Source: Lysinibacillus_B sp031181585
Lineage (GTDB): Bacteria; Bacillota; Bacilli; Bacillales_A; Planococcaceae
Reading direction: 5' to 3'
Length of the DNA stretch: 64,000 nucleotides
NCBI RefSeq assembly: GCF_047301505.1
Contig: NZ_CP154840.1
Span: forward strand, 3,286,001-3,350,000
Both the position numbers and the translations under genes were made by a program. The notes beneath the pieces are model-generated. The model was given only the letters and a program-made list of their open reading frames with translations, was not told the DNA's origin and made no database searches. This document shows positions 1-7,768 of the stretch, one piece after another. Position 1 is the first letter of the stretch. Every line of letters begins with the position of its first letter.

Positions 1-5
1 AGCAG

Positions 6-31
6 AAAGCCGCCTAATGGAGGCTTTTTTT
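6..31 (+). terminator. Terminator of a gene left of the window
   Basis: An 8-bp stem with one mismatch (AAGCCGCC / GGAGGCTT, loop TAAT) is followed by seven T. It reads rightward, so it should end a + strand gene lying outside the window. Nothing coding is seen between here and the metK terminator. Confidence 0.6.
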
Positions 32-217
32 CTATTATATAATATGTTAAAGAGATTTCTGCTCTAAAATTGATGATGATTCTATGCCCTTGTGAAAATA
101 TGAAAGATTAGTTTTCAATCTGGCAAACGGTATTAGACATTTGGTTCAGCTGCTATAGCGCAGAAAAAGAGTGTGCATTGTTCTCTTATCCAGCGCTGGT
201 CCCTTTCCTTATCTGCT

Positions 218-246
218 AAAAAAGCCGCCACATGAAGTGACGGCCT
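218..246 (-). terminator. metK terminator
   Basis: On the minus strand GCCGTCAC pairs with GTGGCGGC (arms 237-244 and 224-231, one G-T pair), followed by six U. It lies 24 nt past the metK stop codon. Confidence 0.85.
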
Positions 247-269
247 TTTCATATCCTGGCACAACTCAA

Positions 270-1466
270 TTATAGGCCCGCTTTTTCGCGAAGCGCTTGA
301 GCCTTGTCCGTTTTTTCCCATGGTACATCCAGGTCTGTACGGCCAAAGTGGCCATAAGCTGCTGTTTGTTTATAGATTGGACGGCGCAGGTCAAGCATTT
401 TAATGATCCCGGCTGGACGTAAATCAAATAGTTCACGTACCCATTCCACGATTTTGCTTTCTTCCACTTTACCAGTGCCAAATGTATCAACAGCGATCGA
501 TACAGGGCGAGCTACACCGATTGCATACGCAAGCTGTACCTCAGCACGCTCTGCAAGCTCTGCCGCTACAATATTTTTCGCAACATAACGTGCTGCGTAG
601 GCTGCTGACCGGTCAACCTTTGTAGCATCCTTACCAGAGAAAGCACCGCCGCCGTGACGCGCATAACCACCGTATGTATCAACGATAATTTTACGGCCAG
701 TAAGCCCTGCATCTCCTTTTGGTCCGCCAATAACAAAACGGCCTGTTGGATTAATGAAATATTTCGTGTTTACATCAATTAAGTTTGCGGGTACTACTTT
801 ATTGATTACCACTTCTTTAATGTCTTTTTGAATTTGCTCTAATGTTACTTCTTCGTCATGCTGTGTAGATAAAACAATTGTATCCACACGTGCAGGTTGG
901 TTGTTTTCGTCATATTCTACAGTTACTTGTGTTTTTCCATCTGGACGCAGATAAGGCAGTTCACCTGATTTACGAGCTTCTGTCAGGCGACGAGCCAGCT
1001 TATGTGCCAAACTGATAGGCAGCGGCATCAGTTCTGGTGTCTCATTGCATGCATAACCAAACATTAAGCCCTGGTCTCCGGCACCGATTGCCTCTAGTTC
1101 TTCGTCAGTCATTGCGCCTTCGCGAGCTTCAAGCGCTTGGTCAACACCTTGTGCGATATCAGGCGATTGCTCACCAAGAGCTACCAGTACGGCTAGGTTT
1201 TCAGCATCAAAACCATATTTTCCGCGTGTATAGCCAATTTGTTCTACTGTATCACGTACAATTCCTTTAATATCTACATATGTAGATGTCGTTACTTCAC
1301 CGGATACTAATACAAGTCCTGTCGTAACAGTTGTTTCGCACGCTACGCGAGCGTTTGGATCTTCTGCTAGAATAGCATCTAAAATGGCATCTGAAATTTG
1401 GTCGCAAATTTTGTCTGGATGCCCTTCTGTTACACTTTCTGATGTAAACAGTCGACGGTTTGTCAT
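270..1466 (-). CDS. metK: S-adenosylmethionine synthetase
   Basis: Makes S-adenosylmethionine from methionine and ATP in the cytoplasm; a homotetramer in known bacteria. The 398-residue product has the family landmarks: GHPDK near residue 15, GAGDQG near 120 and GGGAFSGKD near 260, and matches the usual length. The start is the ATG of MTNRRLFTSE, preceded by AGGAGGAAAACAA; an in-frame codon 21 residues upstream lies in the leader and has no ribosome site. It is divergent from pckA, the same pairing as in B. subtilis, and is preceded by an S-box riboswitch, so expression should fall when SAM is plentiful. No oddities. Confidence 0.98.
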   Translation of the reverse strand: MTNRRLFTSESVTEGHPDKICDQISDAILDAILAEDPNARVACETTVTTGLVLVSGEVTTSTYVDIKGIVRDTVEQIGYTRGKYGFDAENLAVLVALGEQSPDIAQGVDQALEAREGAMTDEELEAIGAGDQGLMFGYACNETPELMPLPISLAHKLARRLTEARKSGELPYLRPDGKTQVTVEYDENNQPARVDTIVLSTQHDEEVTLEQIQKDIKEVVINKVVPANLIDVNTKYFINPTGRFVIGGPKGDAGLTGRKIIVDTYGGYARHGGGAFSGKDATKVDRSAAYAARYVAKNIVAAELAERAEVQLAYAIGVARPVSIAVDTFGTGKVEESKIVEWVRELFDLRPAGIIKMLDLRRPIYKQTAAYGHFGRTDLDVPWEKTDKAQALREKAGL

Positions 1467-1689
1467 TTGTTTTCCTCCTAAAAATACCTTGCGCGAAAGC
1501 GCGTATTTGATACGGTACTCATTACCCATGTATGTCTACCCGTACGGATTAAAAAAGCCGCTGCTAACTTTTACACGAGGATTTAGAAAGGCCCGGAATA
1601 ACAAAGAGAAGCTCAGCCTGCTTATATGTCTTTCTTTATAAGGACGATATAACAGTAATTCCTTAAACTGCTCTTTTCGCATTTAAAAC

Positions 1690-1725
1690 AAAAAAATCCC
1701 TTCGCTCATGTATGAGGAAAGGAGT
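1690..1725 (-). terminator. S-box expression platform terminator
   Basis: Between aptamer and metK the minus strand folds CCTTTCCTCAT against ATGAGCGAAGG, followed by seven U. It is the expected SAM-dependent terminator of an S-box leader; the start codon lies about 220 nt further on. Confidence 0.85.
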
Positions 1726-1745
1726 CATGTTTTCGTTACCTTTCA

Positions 1746-1862
1746 CTCTTATCGTTCAAGGATTATATCCTTGCATCAGGTTGGCACCAACACGTTACGA
1801 TAATCGTATTGCAGGTTGCCGGGTTTCATAGGGCCTGACCCTCCACCAGCTCGGGATAAGAG
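1746..1862 (-). promoter_or_regulatory. SAM-I (S-box) riboswitch aptamer
   Basis: The minus strand carries S-box core elements: GGTGGAGGG, then GGCCC, ATGAAACC and CGGCAACC, in the right order. The closing P1 helix is a perfect 8-bp match between 1855-1862 and 1746-1753 (CTCTTATC / GATAAGAG). It precedes metK, a classic SAM-I target; known members bind SAM and end transcription. Confidence 0.96.
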
Positions 1863-1879
1863 TATCCGTTCAATTGTAC

Positions 1880-1908
1880 ATGGTACGAAATTTGTTTCAT
1901 CTTGTCAA
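1880..1908 (-). promoter_or_regulatory. metK leader promoter (sigma-A type)
   Basis: Minus strand -35 TTGACA (1903-1908) and -10 TACCAT (1880-1885) with 17 bp between. Transcription would start near 1873, just before the S-box P1 helix. Confidence 0.8.
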
Positions 1909-1984
1909 ACGATTTATAATGGTTTTATGGAATATAAAAAATTCATAAAATAAATTCACAATTAGTATAGATTATTTAAATCAA

Positions 1985-1995
1985 TGTGTTATACT
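1985..1995 (+). promoter_or_regulatory. pckA -10 with CcpN-like site
   Basis: The 11 bases TGTGTTATACT fit every position of the CcpN consensus TRTGHYATAYW as I recall it from B. subtilis, and include the -10 hexamer TATACT (1990-1995). In B. subtilis CcpN represses pckA and gapB on sugars through sites at the promoter. The -35 is weak. Role here is inferred. Confidence 0.5.
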
Positions 1996-2062
1996 ATTTT
2001 TGAATTAGTAACTAACCTCCCTCACCTAGGGGAACTATATAAAAAAGGATGGTATTTAATCG

Positions 2063-3649
2063 ATGAATTCAGTAGATATCAACAACGAACTGAAGGAATT
2101 ATTAAGCGGGGCAAATATTAACGTTCAACTATCTGTACCAGAATTAGTTGAAAAGGCTACATCTCGTGGGGAAGCTACATTGACAGTAGATGGCGCTTTA
2201 CGTGCTGAAACTGGTAAGTATACTGGCCGTTCTCCTAAAGATAAATATATGGTAGAAGAAGATGCTTCTAAAGATAAAATTGACTGGGGAAAAGTAAATC
2301 GACCAATCTCGACAGAAATTTTCGACAACCTTTACGTAAAAGTGATTAACTACTTAAAAGAGAAAGACGAGTTATTCGTGTTTAAAGGATTTGCAGGAGC
2401 TGACAAAGACTCTCAGCTATCAATCCAAGTTATAAACGAATATGCTTGGCATAATCTTTTCTGTCATCAATTATTCATCCGCCCAACAGCTGAAGAATTA
2501 ACGGATCACGAATCACAGTTCACAATCGTATCAGCACCATCTTTCAAGGCTGATCCAGCAGTTGATGGTACAGCATCAGAAACTTTCATCATCACATCAA
2601 TGGAAAAGAGAATCATCCTTATAGGTGGTACAGAGTACGCTGGTGAAATGAAAAAATCAATCTTCGGTATTATGAATTATCTGTTACCAGAACAAGGGAT
2701 TTTCCCAATGCACTGTTCTGCCAATGTAGGTGAGGAAGGCGATGTAGCATTATTCTTCGGTCTTTCAGGTACTGGTAAAACGACTTTATCGGCTGATGCT
2801 GACCGCAAGCTGATTGGTGATGATGAGCATGGCTGGTCTGACAACGGTGTATTCAATGTTGAAGGCGGATGCTACGCAAAAACAATCAACCTTTCTGCTG
2901 AAAAGGAACCGGAAATTTACAATGCAATCAAGTTCGGCGCTGTACTTGAAAATGTCGCTGTTCATCCTGAAACACGCATTTGTGATTATAGTGATGGTTC
3001 ATTAACTGAAAATACACGTGTAGCTTATCCAATCCATTATATCGATAATATCGTAACACCGTCGGTTGCAGGTCATCCAAAAACAATTGTTTTCTTAACT
3101 GCAGATGCTTTTGGCGTACTACCTCCAATCTCTAAATTAACGAAAGAGCAAGCGATGTACCACTTCTTGAGCGGCTTCACTTCGAAGTTGGCTGGCACAG
3201 AGCGCGGTGTTACAGAGCCAGAACCAGTATTCTCAACATGTTTCGGTTCTCCATTCTTACCTCTTCCGGCGACAGTTTATGCTGAAATGCTAGGAAAGAA
3301 AATCGACGAGCACGGCTCACAAGTGTTCTTAGTTAACACTGGCTGGACTGGCGGCGAATATGGTGTAGGTTCTCGTATGAAACTTTCTTATACACGTACA
3401 ATGGTTCGTGCTGCAATTGAAGGTAAGTTAAATGAAGTAGAGACAATCCAAGATGGTGTATTTGGATTAAACATTCCTGTCGCTGTTGAAGGTGTACCAT
3501 CCGAAGTATTAAACCCGCGTGAAGCTTGGGCTGACAAAGCGGCATATGATAAAAAAGCTACAGAGCTTGCTGGGCTATTCAATAATAACTTCAAGAAATT
3601 TGAAGATGTTTCTGAAGAGATCGTGAAAAAAGGCGGGCCTTTAGTATAA
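2063..3649 (+). CDS. pckA: Phosphoenolpyruvate carboxykinase (ATP)
   Basis: Converts oxaloacetate and ATP to phosphoenolpyruvate, ADP and CO2, the first committed step of gluconeogenesis. The 528-residue product has the ATP-dependent family's length and motifs: TGRSPKDKY near residue 53, the kinase-1a P-loop GLSGTGKTTLS near 234 and the kinase-2/metal segment LIGDDEHGW near 250. A weak GGATGG ribosome site precedes the ATG. It stands alone between its promoter and a strong terminator, divergent from metK, and may be under CcpN-type glucose repression. Confidence 0.97.
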   Translation: MNSVDINNELKELLSGANINVQLSVPELVEKATSRGEATLTVDGALRAETGKYTGRSPKDKYMVEEDASKDKIDWGKVNRPISTEIFDNLYVKVINYLKEKDELFVFKGFAGADKDSQLSIQVINEYAWHNLFCHQLFIRPTAEELTDHESQFTIVSAPSFKADPAVDGTASETFIITSMEKRIILIGGTEYAGEMKKSIFGIMNYLLPEQGIFPMHCSANVGEEGDVALFFGLSGTGKTTLSADADRKLIGDDEHGWSDNGVFNVEGGCYAKTINLSAEKEPEIYNAIKFGAVLENVAVHPETRICDYSDGSLTENTRVAYPIHYIDNIVTPSVAGHPKTIVFLTADAFGVLPPISKLTKEQAMYHFLSGFTSKLAGTERGVTEPEPVFSTCFGSPFLPLPATVYAEMLGKKIDEHGSQVFLVNTGWTGGEYGVGSRMKLSYTRTMVRAAIEGKLNEVETIQDGVFGLNIPVAVEGVPSEVLNPREAWADKAAYDKKATELAGLFNNNFKKFEDVSEEIVKKGGPLV

Positions 3650-3695
3650 GGAAGAGCTATTTTCCGTTCCACGCAGTAACCACATCCTTATAAAT

Positions 3696-3728
3696 TAAAA
3701 GGAGCAGCTTATATAGCTGCTCCTTTTT
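3696..3728 (+). terminator. pckA terminator
   Basis: AAAAGGAGCAGCT (3697-3709) pairs fully with AGCTGCTCCTTTT after a 5-nt loop. The A and T flanks would also let it work for leftward transcription. Confidence 0.9.
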
Positions 3729-3835
3729 GTGTGGAGAAAGCCTCTCCCCCTATTCCCCTGATAGAATAAATACCTGTAAACTCTATGCTTACATCTGACA
3801 AAATGTGTTAGAAAGTTATGCAGCAGCCTAAATAA

Positions 3836-3868
3836 GAAAAAGCAGCTTCCTTTCATAGAAGCCGCTCT
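3836..3868 (-). terminator. Terminator of the ytkD-ytmA pair
   Basis: On the minus strand AGCGGCTTC pairs with GAAGCTGCT (one G-T pair), then U-rich sequence. It lies immediately past the ytmA stop codon. Confidence 0.8.
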
Positions 3869-3870
3869 AT

Positions 3871-4659
3871 TTATTCTACACCCTTTCCCTTCATCCATCC
3901 ACAAAGGGCACGAACTGTTTCTGAATTTACTTCTGGCGGGTAATGATGTTTCAGCCCGTAGGAATACCATGTTTCATAGAACTTCCCTGCATCCTGAAGA
4001 CAGTACTCTAACTGATAAGCATGCTCAATATCTACATGCTGATCACTCGTGCCGTGAATGATCAAAACCGGTGCTTTCATTTTTTCAATTTCAAATAGAG
4101 GAGTCCGGTCATCATAACGCTCTGGAACTTTTTTTGGCGTGCCCCCAATGACACGCCGCAGTCCTCTGCGCATATCAATTCGCTCCCAATAAGTAGCCGC
4201 AGCATCTGATACTCCCGCCCAAGTTACGACAGAAGCGATGTCCTCTCTTAAGATAGCCGTCCACAATGCCATCAGTCCTCCACGTGAAAAACCATATACA
4301 TGTACATTTTCACATTCGACAAACTGTTTCACTATGTCAACACCATATACAGCATCGTAGCGGTCATCACCCGCAAATTCATCTCTTCCCTCTCCGCCGC
4401 GGTTCCCCCTATAATAGGGAGCAAATACGGTAAATCCCTGCATAGCAAATTGAGCAATTCTAGCCGGTCTCACCATACCAATAGACTGCATGCCTCCGCG
4501 CAGATAAAGCATTGCCTCAGTATGAGCCTTCTTAATCGGTCTTGCCAGTAATCCCTTTACTCGAAGCCCATCTGACCAGTATGTAATTTCATCCAACCGG
4601 ATATGGGGATTTGGTGAAGGATATTTACGTATGGATGTGATTTTACCATTGTCTTGCAT
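3871..4659 (-). CDS. ytmA: Alpha/beta hydrolase, prolyl oligopeptidase-like (YtmA family)
   Basis: A 262-residue cytoplasmic serine hydrolase with no signal peptide. It shows the nucleophile elbow GFSRGG (about residues 123-128), an acid region IHGTSDQHVD (about 199) and a histidine near the C-terminus (GLKHHYPPE). The fold matches the prolyl oligopeptidase S9 class, but the protein is far too short to hold the beta-propeller of true oligopeptidases. Substrate unknown. It begins inside the end of ytkD (17-nt overlap), so the two should be translated together; the same genes sit near metK-pckA in B. subtilis. Confidence 0.85.
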   Translation of the reverse strand: MQDNGKITSIRKYPSPNPHIRLDEITYWSDGLRVKGLLARPIKKAHTEAMLYLRGGMQSIGMVRPARIAQFAMQGFTVFAPYYRGNRGGEGRDEFAGDDRYDAVYGVDIVKQFVECENVHVYGFSRGGLMALWTAILREDIASVVTWAGVSDAAATYWERIDMRRGLRRVIGGTPKKVPERYDDRTPLFEIEKMKAPVLIIHGTSDQHVDIEHAYQLEYCLQDAGKFYETWYSYGLKHHYPPEVNSETVRALCGWMKGKGVE

Positions 4660-5110
4660 GTGTCTTCACTTCCTGTAACATCTTTTTCATTCCATCATCA
4701 CGCATATAAAAACTCAAGTTTGGATGTGCAAGTAATTCTTCTTCTGTCAGCCAGTGTCTTGCAACTGTTTCATATTCCCCAATGAACTCTTCTATCTCTT
4801 CTACGCTAGCTGTAAAAACAGCCTTGCAAAAGGGGATTTTGTCATACACTACATAATAGGCAAACCATTCAGCGTCCTTCACCTTTACTTGTGTTTCTTC
4901 ATATACTTCACGGATTGCCGCTTCAATAAGCGTCTCTCCCTTCTCTTGCTTTCCTCCGGGGAATTCAATTCCTCGCGTAAAGTGCTCAGTACAGAGCCAC
5001 TTATTCTCATATTTTACTAGAGCCAGCACATGTCTTGGCTCCACCTCAAACGGGCCTTTGTCAAATCGCAGAACTACTTCAAGTCCATTTTCATCTATGA
5101 ATGTAAACAT
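4643..5110 (-). CDS. ytkD: Nucleoside triphosphatase YtkD (Nudix)
   Basis: A 155-residue Nudix hydrolase; B. subtilis YtkD hydrolyses nucleoside triphosphates including 8-oxo-dGTP. The Nudix box runs from about residue 52 (GGKQEKGE) to REVYEETQ. The usual Gly after EEx is Gln here, which I believe is tolerated in this subfamily. The metal-binding REVYEE core is intact. AGGAG lies 9 nt before the ATG. It is the first gene of a two-gene unit with ytmA. Confidence 0.88.
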   Translation of the reverse strand: MFTFIDENGLEVVLRFDKGPFEVEPRHVLALVKYENKWLCTEHFTRGIEFPGGKQEKGETLIEAAIREVYEETQVKVKDAEWFAYYVVYDKIPFCKAVFTASVEEIEEFIGEYETVARHWLTEEELLAHPNLSFYMRDDGMKKMLQEVKTHARQW

Positions 5111-5159
5111 CCCTTCAACTCCTAACTAATTTTAAGTGTAGCGAAGGGATGTCAGCGCT

Positions 5160-5468
5160 TCAACTGAAAAAAGGCATTTTCTCCACAAATTCTTTTGTTT
5201 GATCGTCACCATATTCATGAATCAGCGCATATATTTGCTTGTAACGATGGTCGATATCATGATTCAGTTCATCCATATGATAAGGGATAAATGGTAAATG
5301 GGCACGAACCATATTTGATGTTTCAAGCTGGTAAATAGATGCAAACAATTTTTGAAACACTCTCGCCTTGTGAGGCTCTAACTCCATTTTAAAATCGTAC
5401 GGTCTCATACCTGGATAAGCTGTGCATGTTAAATGCGGAACCGATATATAGTACATGTGTTTTTCCAT
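5160..5468 (-). CDS. Conserved-looking small protein of unknown function
   Basis: I do not recognise the family. The start is the ATG of MEKHMYYISVP, with GAGGTGG 7 nt upstream; the longer open frame to 5555 would run through the dps terminator and has no ribosome site. The 102-residue product is soluble-looking, rich in His, Tyr and Met, has one Cys (residue about 13) and no signal peptide or membrane segment. It follows dps in the same direction but a strong terminator separates them, so it probably has its own weak promoter. Confidence 0.7.
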   Translation of the reverse strand: MEKHMYYISVPHLTCTAYPGMRPYDFKMELEPHKARVFQKLFASIYQLETSNMVRAHLPFIPYHMDELNHDIDHRYKQIYALIHEYGDDQTKEFVEKMPFFS

Positions 5469-5515
5469 ATAAGCCACCTCACTAATAGTATAAGTAGCGG
5501 CTTGAGGGTTTATAC

Positions 5516-5551
5516 ACAAAATGCGACCTCCTTTTAGAGGCCGCATTTTAA
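5516..5551 (-). terminator. dps terminator
   Basis: On the minus strand ATGCGGCCTC pairs with GAGGTCGCAT (arms 5537-5546 and 5521-5530, one G-T pair), flanked by A and T runs on both sides. It lies 14 nt past the dps stop. Confidence 0.88.
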
Positions 5552-5564
5552 ACAAATAAGTTGA

Positions 5565-6008
5565 TTAGTTGCCAAGGAATGCAGATAACATCCATGTATG
5601 TTTTTCCAGGCTTTGAACTTTTGCATTTAATAAGTCTTCCGTTCTGTCATCGCCTTCTTCAGAAGCTGTTTCCATTGCTTCCTTCAATGCTTTCTTTAAC
5701 ACATCGAAATCATCAATAATGGACTGCACCATTTCTTCAGCTGTTTCCGAGCCTGTTGGTTCTTTGACTAATGAAAGTTCCAAATGCTCTTTCATTGTTG
5801 CAACTGGCTTGCCGCCTTTTGATAAAATACGTTCAGCAACTTCATCGAGCGACAATGTTACTTCATTATATAATTCTTCAAATTTTGCGTGTAATGTAAA
5901 AAATGATGGTCCGCTTACATACCAATGATAGTTATGTAGCTTCGTGTAAAGTACTGACCATGTTGCTACTAATTCATTCAACTGTTTATCTAATGTTTTT
6001 TTCGCCAT
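5565..6008 (-). CDS. dps: Dps/MrgA-type iron-storage DNA protection protein
   Basis: A 147-residue ferritin-like mini-ferritin. Known Dps proteins form 12-mers, oxidise Fe(II) with peroxide and shield DNA. The family signature HNYHWYVSGPSFFTLH followed by FEELYNE is at residues 25-48, carrying the inter-subunit ferroxidase His and Glu residues. Start ATG with GAGGTGATC upstream. A perfect 9-1-9 palindrome of the Fur/PerR type sits just upstream, so peroxide or iron control is likely. Single-gene unit. Confidence 0.93.
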   Translation of the reverse strand: MAKKTLDKQLNELVATWSVLYTKLHNYHWYVSGPSFFTLHAKFEELYNEVTLSLDEVAERILSKGGKPVATMKEHLELSLVKEPTGSETAEEMVQSIIDDFDVLKKALKEAMETASEEGDDRTEDLLNAKVQSLEKHTWMLSAFLGN

Positions 6009-6031
6009 AAGATCACCTCATCAAGTTAATG

Positions 6032-6050
6032 GATAATTAAATTAATTATC
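6032..6050 (-). promoter_or_regulatory. Fur/PerR-type operator of dps
   Basis: Perfect inverted repeat GATAATTAA-A-TTAATTATC, the 19-bp 9-1-9 geometry of Fur-family boxes. A -10 TATAAT on the minus strand lies at 6057-6062, placing the operator across the transcription start, 24 nt before the dps ATG. Whether Fur, PerR or Zur binds cannot be read from the sequence; PerR is the known regulator of mrgA in B. subtilis. Confidence 0.75.
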
Positions 6051-6121
6051 ATAGGTATTATACCCACTTTTCTAGTTCTTAAAATGGATATATGTAGAAT
6101 TTTTAAGAATAGTATCAACTG

Positions 6122-6152
6122 TTCAAGAGATTGTAGAACAAAATCTCTTGAA
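6122..6152 (+). repeat. 11-N9-11 inverted repeat before the yidD unit
   Basis: TTCAAGAGATT (6122-6132) and AATCTCTTGAA (6142-6152) form a perfect inverted repeat with a 9-nt gap. It lies at the expected -35 region upstream of a TATAAT (6160-6165) and the small ORF at 6185. No T-run follows, so it looks like an operator rather than a terminator. Confidence 0.6.
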
Positions 6153-6184
6153 ATCGCTTTATAATAGAGAATGAGGTGAGGAGA

Positions 6185-6304
6185 TTGAGTTTACCATTAA
6201 TTTTAATTGTTGTCGTATCAAGTTTTGCTGTTGCTATCTTTTCAGTAGCGAAACAACATAACTTTGCTGCAAAGCAGACTTATCAGAAGGTGGATAACAA
6301 ATAA
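6185..6304 (+). CDS. Tiny single-span membrane protein upstream of yidD
   Basis: A 39-residue ORF with a TTG start behind AATGAGGTGAGGAGA. The N-terminal half is one hydrophobic segment (about residues 3-21), followed by a basic, Gln-rich tail ending VDNK. Its TAA overlaps the yidD ATG (TAATG), so translation is probably coupled. I do not recognise a family. Position and coupling suggest a membrane role near the insertase pathway; that is inference. Confidence 0.65.
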   Translation: MSLPLILIVVVSSFAVAIFSVAKQHNFAAKQTYQKVDNK

Positions 6305-6537
6305 TGAAATATCCTTTTATTTGGCTAATTCGCTTGTATCGAAAGTATATCTCTCCAATGACTCCGCCATCTTGCCGTTTCCATCCCACATGTTCAAGCT
6401 ATGGGTTGGAAGCATTCCAAAAACATGGTGCCATTAAAGGAATAATTTTGACGACAATCCGTATTTTAAAATGCCAGCCGTTTCATCCAGGAGGGTTTGA
6501 TCCTGTACCTGAAGAATGGCCTTCGAAAAAAAAATAA
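6304..6537 (+). CDS. yidD: Membrane protein insertion efficiency factor YidD
   Basis: A 77-residue member of the YidD family (B. subtilis YtjA), thought to help the YidC/Sec insertase. The hallmarks are visible: LIRLYRKYISP near residue 9, then PPSCRFHPTCSSYGLEA with conserved cysteines and the H-G-G-x-D-P region near the end. Full length for the family. Translation start overlaps the stop of the 39-residue ORF. Its stop codon lies inside its own terminator stem. Confidence 0.94.
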   Translation: MKYPFIWLIRLYRKYISPMTPPSCRFHPTCSSYGLEAFQKHGAIKGIILTTIRILKCQPFHPGGFDPVPEEWPSKKK

Positions 6538-6555
6538 TTTCGAAGGCTATTTTTT
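6517..6555 (+). terminator. yidD terminator
   Basis: GGCCTTCGAAA pairs with TTTCGAAGGCT around an A-rich loop and is followed by six T. The stem overlaps the last codons of yidD. Confidence 0.8.
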
Positions 6556-6601
6556 ATTGTCTTTTTCGTTTCTTTCCTGTATTATAATCAATGTTGAATT
6601 T

Positions 6602-6622
6602 AAATCGTAATAATTACAATTA
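6602..6622 (+). promoter_or_regulatory. Zur-like operator before the zinc lipoprotein gene
   Basis: AAATCGTAAT-A-ATTACAATTA closely matches the B. subtilis Zur box (AAATCGTAATNATTACGATTT) with two or three mismatches in the right arm. It lies just downstream of a TATAAT (6583-6588) and before the ribosome site, where a bound repressor would block transcription. Confidence 0.75.
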
Positions 6623-6635
6623 AGAGGTGAACAAA

Positions 6636-7667
6636 ATGAAAAAGTTTTTACCCTTCCTTCTTTTATCAATTGCTGCTCTTGTACTTGCTGCATGCGGCGG
6701 AGACGAAAAAGAAAAGGAAAAGGACTCCAATACAAGTGGAACGGATAACACATTATCCATTTATACGACGGTTTATCCCCTGCAATATTTTGCTGAACGC
6801 ATTGGCGGCGAATATGTAGAAGTCTCTTCCATTTATCCTCCCGGGGCTAACGAGCATACATTTGAGCCAACACAAAAAGATATGATGACTTTAGCAGACG
6901 CGGATTTATTTTTCTATATTGGTCTAGGGCTTGAAGGATTTGTAGAAAAAGCAAAAACAACATTGGCTAATGAGCATGTAAAATTAGTCTCTACAGCTGA
7001 TAATGTAAGTGAGGATATGCTTGATATTTCTACTGGCCATGTACATGCTGAAGAAGAGCATGACCATGAAGGTGAAGACTCCCATGGGCATGAAGAAGAG
7101 CACGACCATGACCATGAGGGAGAAGACTCCCACGGGCATGGGGAAGAGCATGATTCCCACGTTTGGCTTTCCCCTGTTATTTCTAAAGATTTAGCTGCTG
7201 TTATCAAGGATGAACTTGTTAAAGCTATGCCTGAACATGAAGCTGCTTTTACTGAAAACTATGACAAACTTGCAACAGAGCTAGATGAACTTCATGCTGA
7301 ATTTGAGTCAATGGCCGCTGAAACATCCAAGAAAACATTCTTTGTATCACACGCAGCATTTGGCTACATTGCAGGCCATTATGGTTTTACTCAAGTACCT
7401 GTCGCAGGGTTAAATTCACAAAGTGAACCTTCCCAAAAAGAGCTAATGACAATTGTCGACCTAGCAAAAGAGGAAGACATTCAGTATATTTTCTTTGAAC
7501 AAAATGTATCTTCAAAACTTACAGAAGTCATTCAAAAAGAAGTAGGCGCCGAAACACTGACTTTGCATAACCTAAGCGTTTTAACATCTGAGGACATCAG
7601 CAATGATGAAACCTATTTCACATTAATGAAGAAAAATATGGAAGCATTGAAAACTGCTCTGCAGTAA
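6636..7667 (+). CDS. znuA: Zinc ABC transporter substrate-binding lipoprotein (ZnuA/AdcA family)
   Basis: A 343-residue extracellular lipoprotein that captures Zn(II) for an ABC importer. The signal peptide ends in the lipobox LAAC (Cys near residue 20). Zinc ligands of the cluster A-I family are recognisable: His in GANEHTFEP, His in DSHVWLSP and His in VSHAAFGY. A His/Glu/Asp-rich loop (about residues 139-176) contains a repeated HDHEGEDSHGH unit. The start is ATG after AAGAGGTG; a GTG 9 nt upstream is part of the ribosome site. No permease or ATPase gene is adjacent. A Zur-like box predicts induction on zinc starvation. Confidence 0.93.
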   Translation: MKKFLPFLLLSIAALVLAACGGDEKEKEKDSNTSGTDNTLSIYTTVYPLQYFAERIGGEYVEVSSIYPPGANEHTFEPTQKDMMTLADADLFFYIGLGLEGFVEKAKTTLANEHVKLVSTADNVSEDMLDISTGHVHAEEEHDHEGEDSHGHEEEHDHDHEGEDSHGHGEEHDSHVWLSPVISKDLAAVIKDELVKAMPEHEAAFTENYDKLATELDELHAEFESMAAETSKKTFFVSHAAFGYIAGHYGFTQVPVAGLNSQSEPSQKELMTIVDLAKEEDIQYIFFEQNVSSKLTEVIQKEVGAETLTLHNLSVLTSEDISNDETYFTLMKKNMEALKTALQ

Positions 7668-7707
7668 TCGGAATGGCAAATAGATTCAAGTTTTTTTAGA
7701 ATAATAA

Positions 7708-7760
7708 ACACAAAAAAAGACAATGCCGGCTCAAATACGGTATTGTCTTCTTTCTTTTTC
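7708..7760 (+). terminator. Shared terminator between converging genes
   Basis: AGACAATGCCG (7719-7729) pairs with CGGTATTGTCT with one mismatch-like G-T. T-rich sequence lies on both sides in the proper sense, so it can end both the zinc lipoprotein gene and the gene converging from the right. Confidence 0.82.
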
Positions 7761-7768
7761 AGGGCAAT

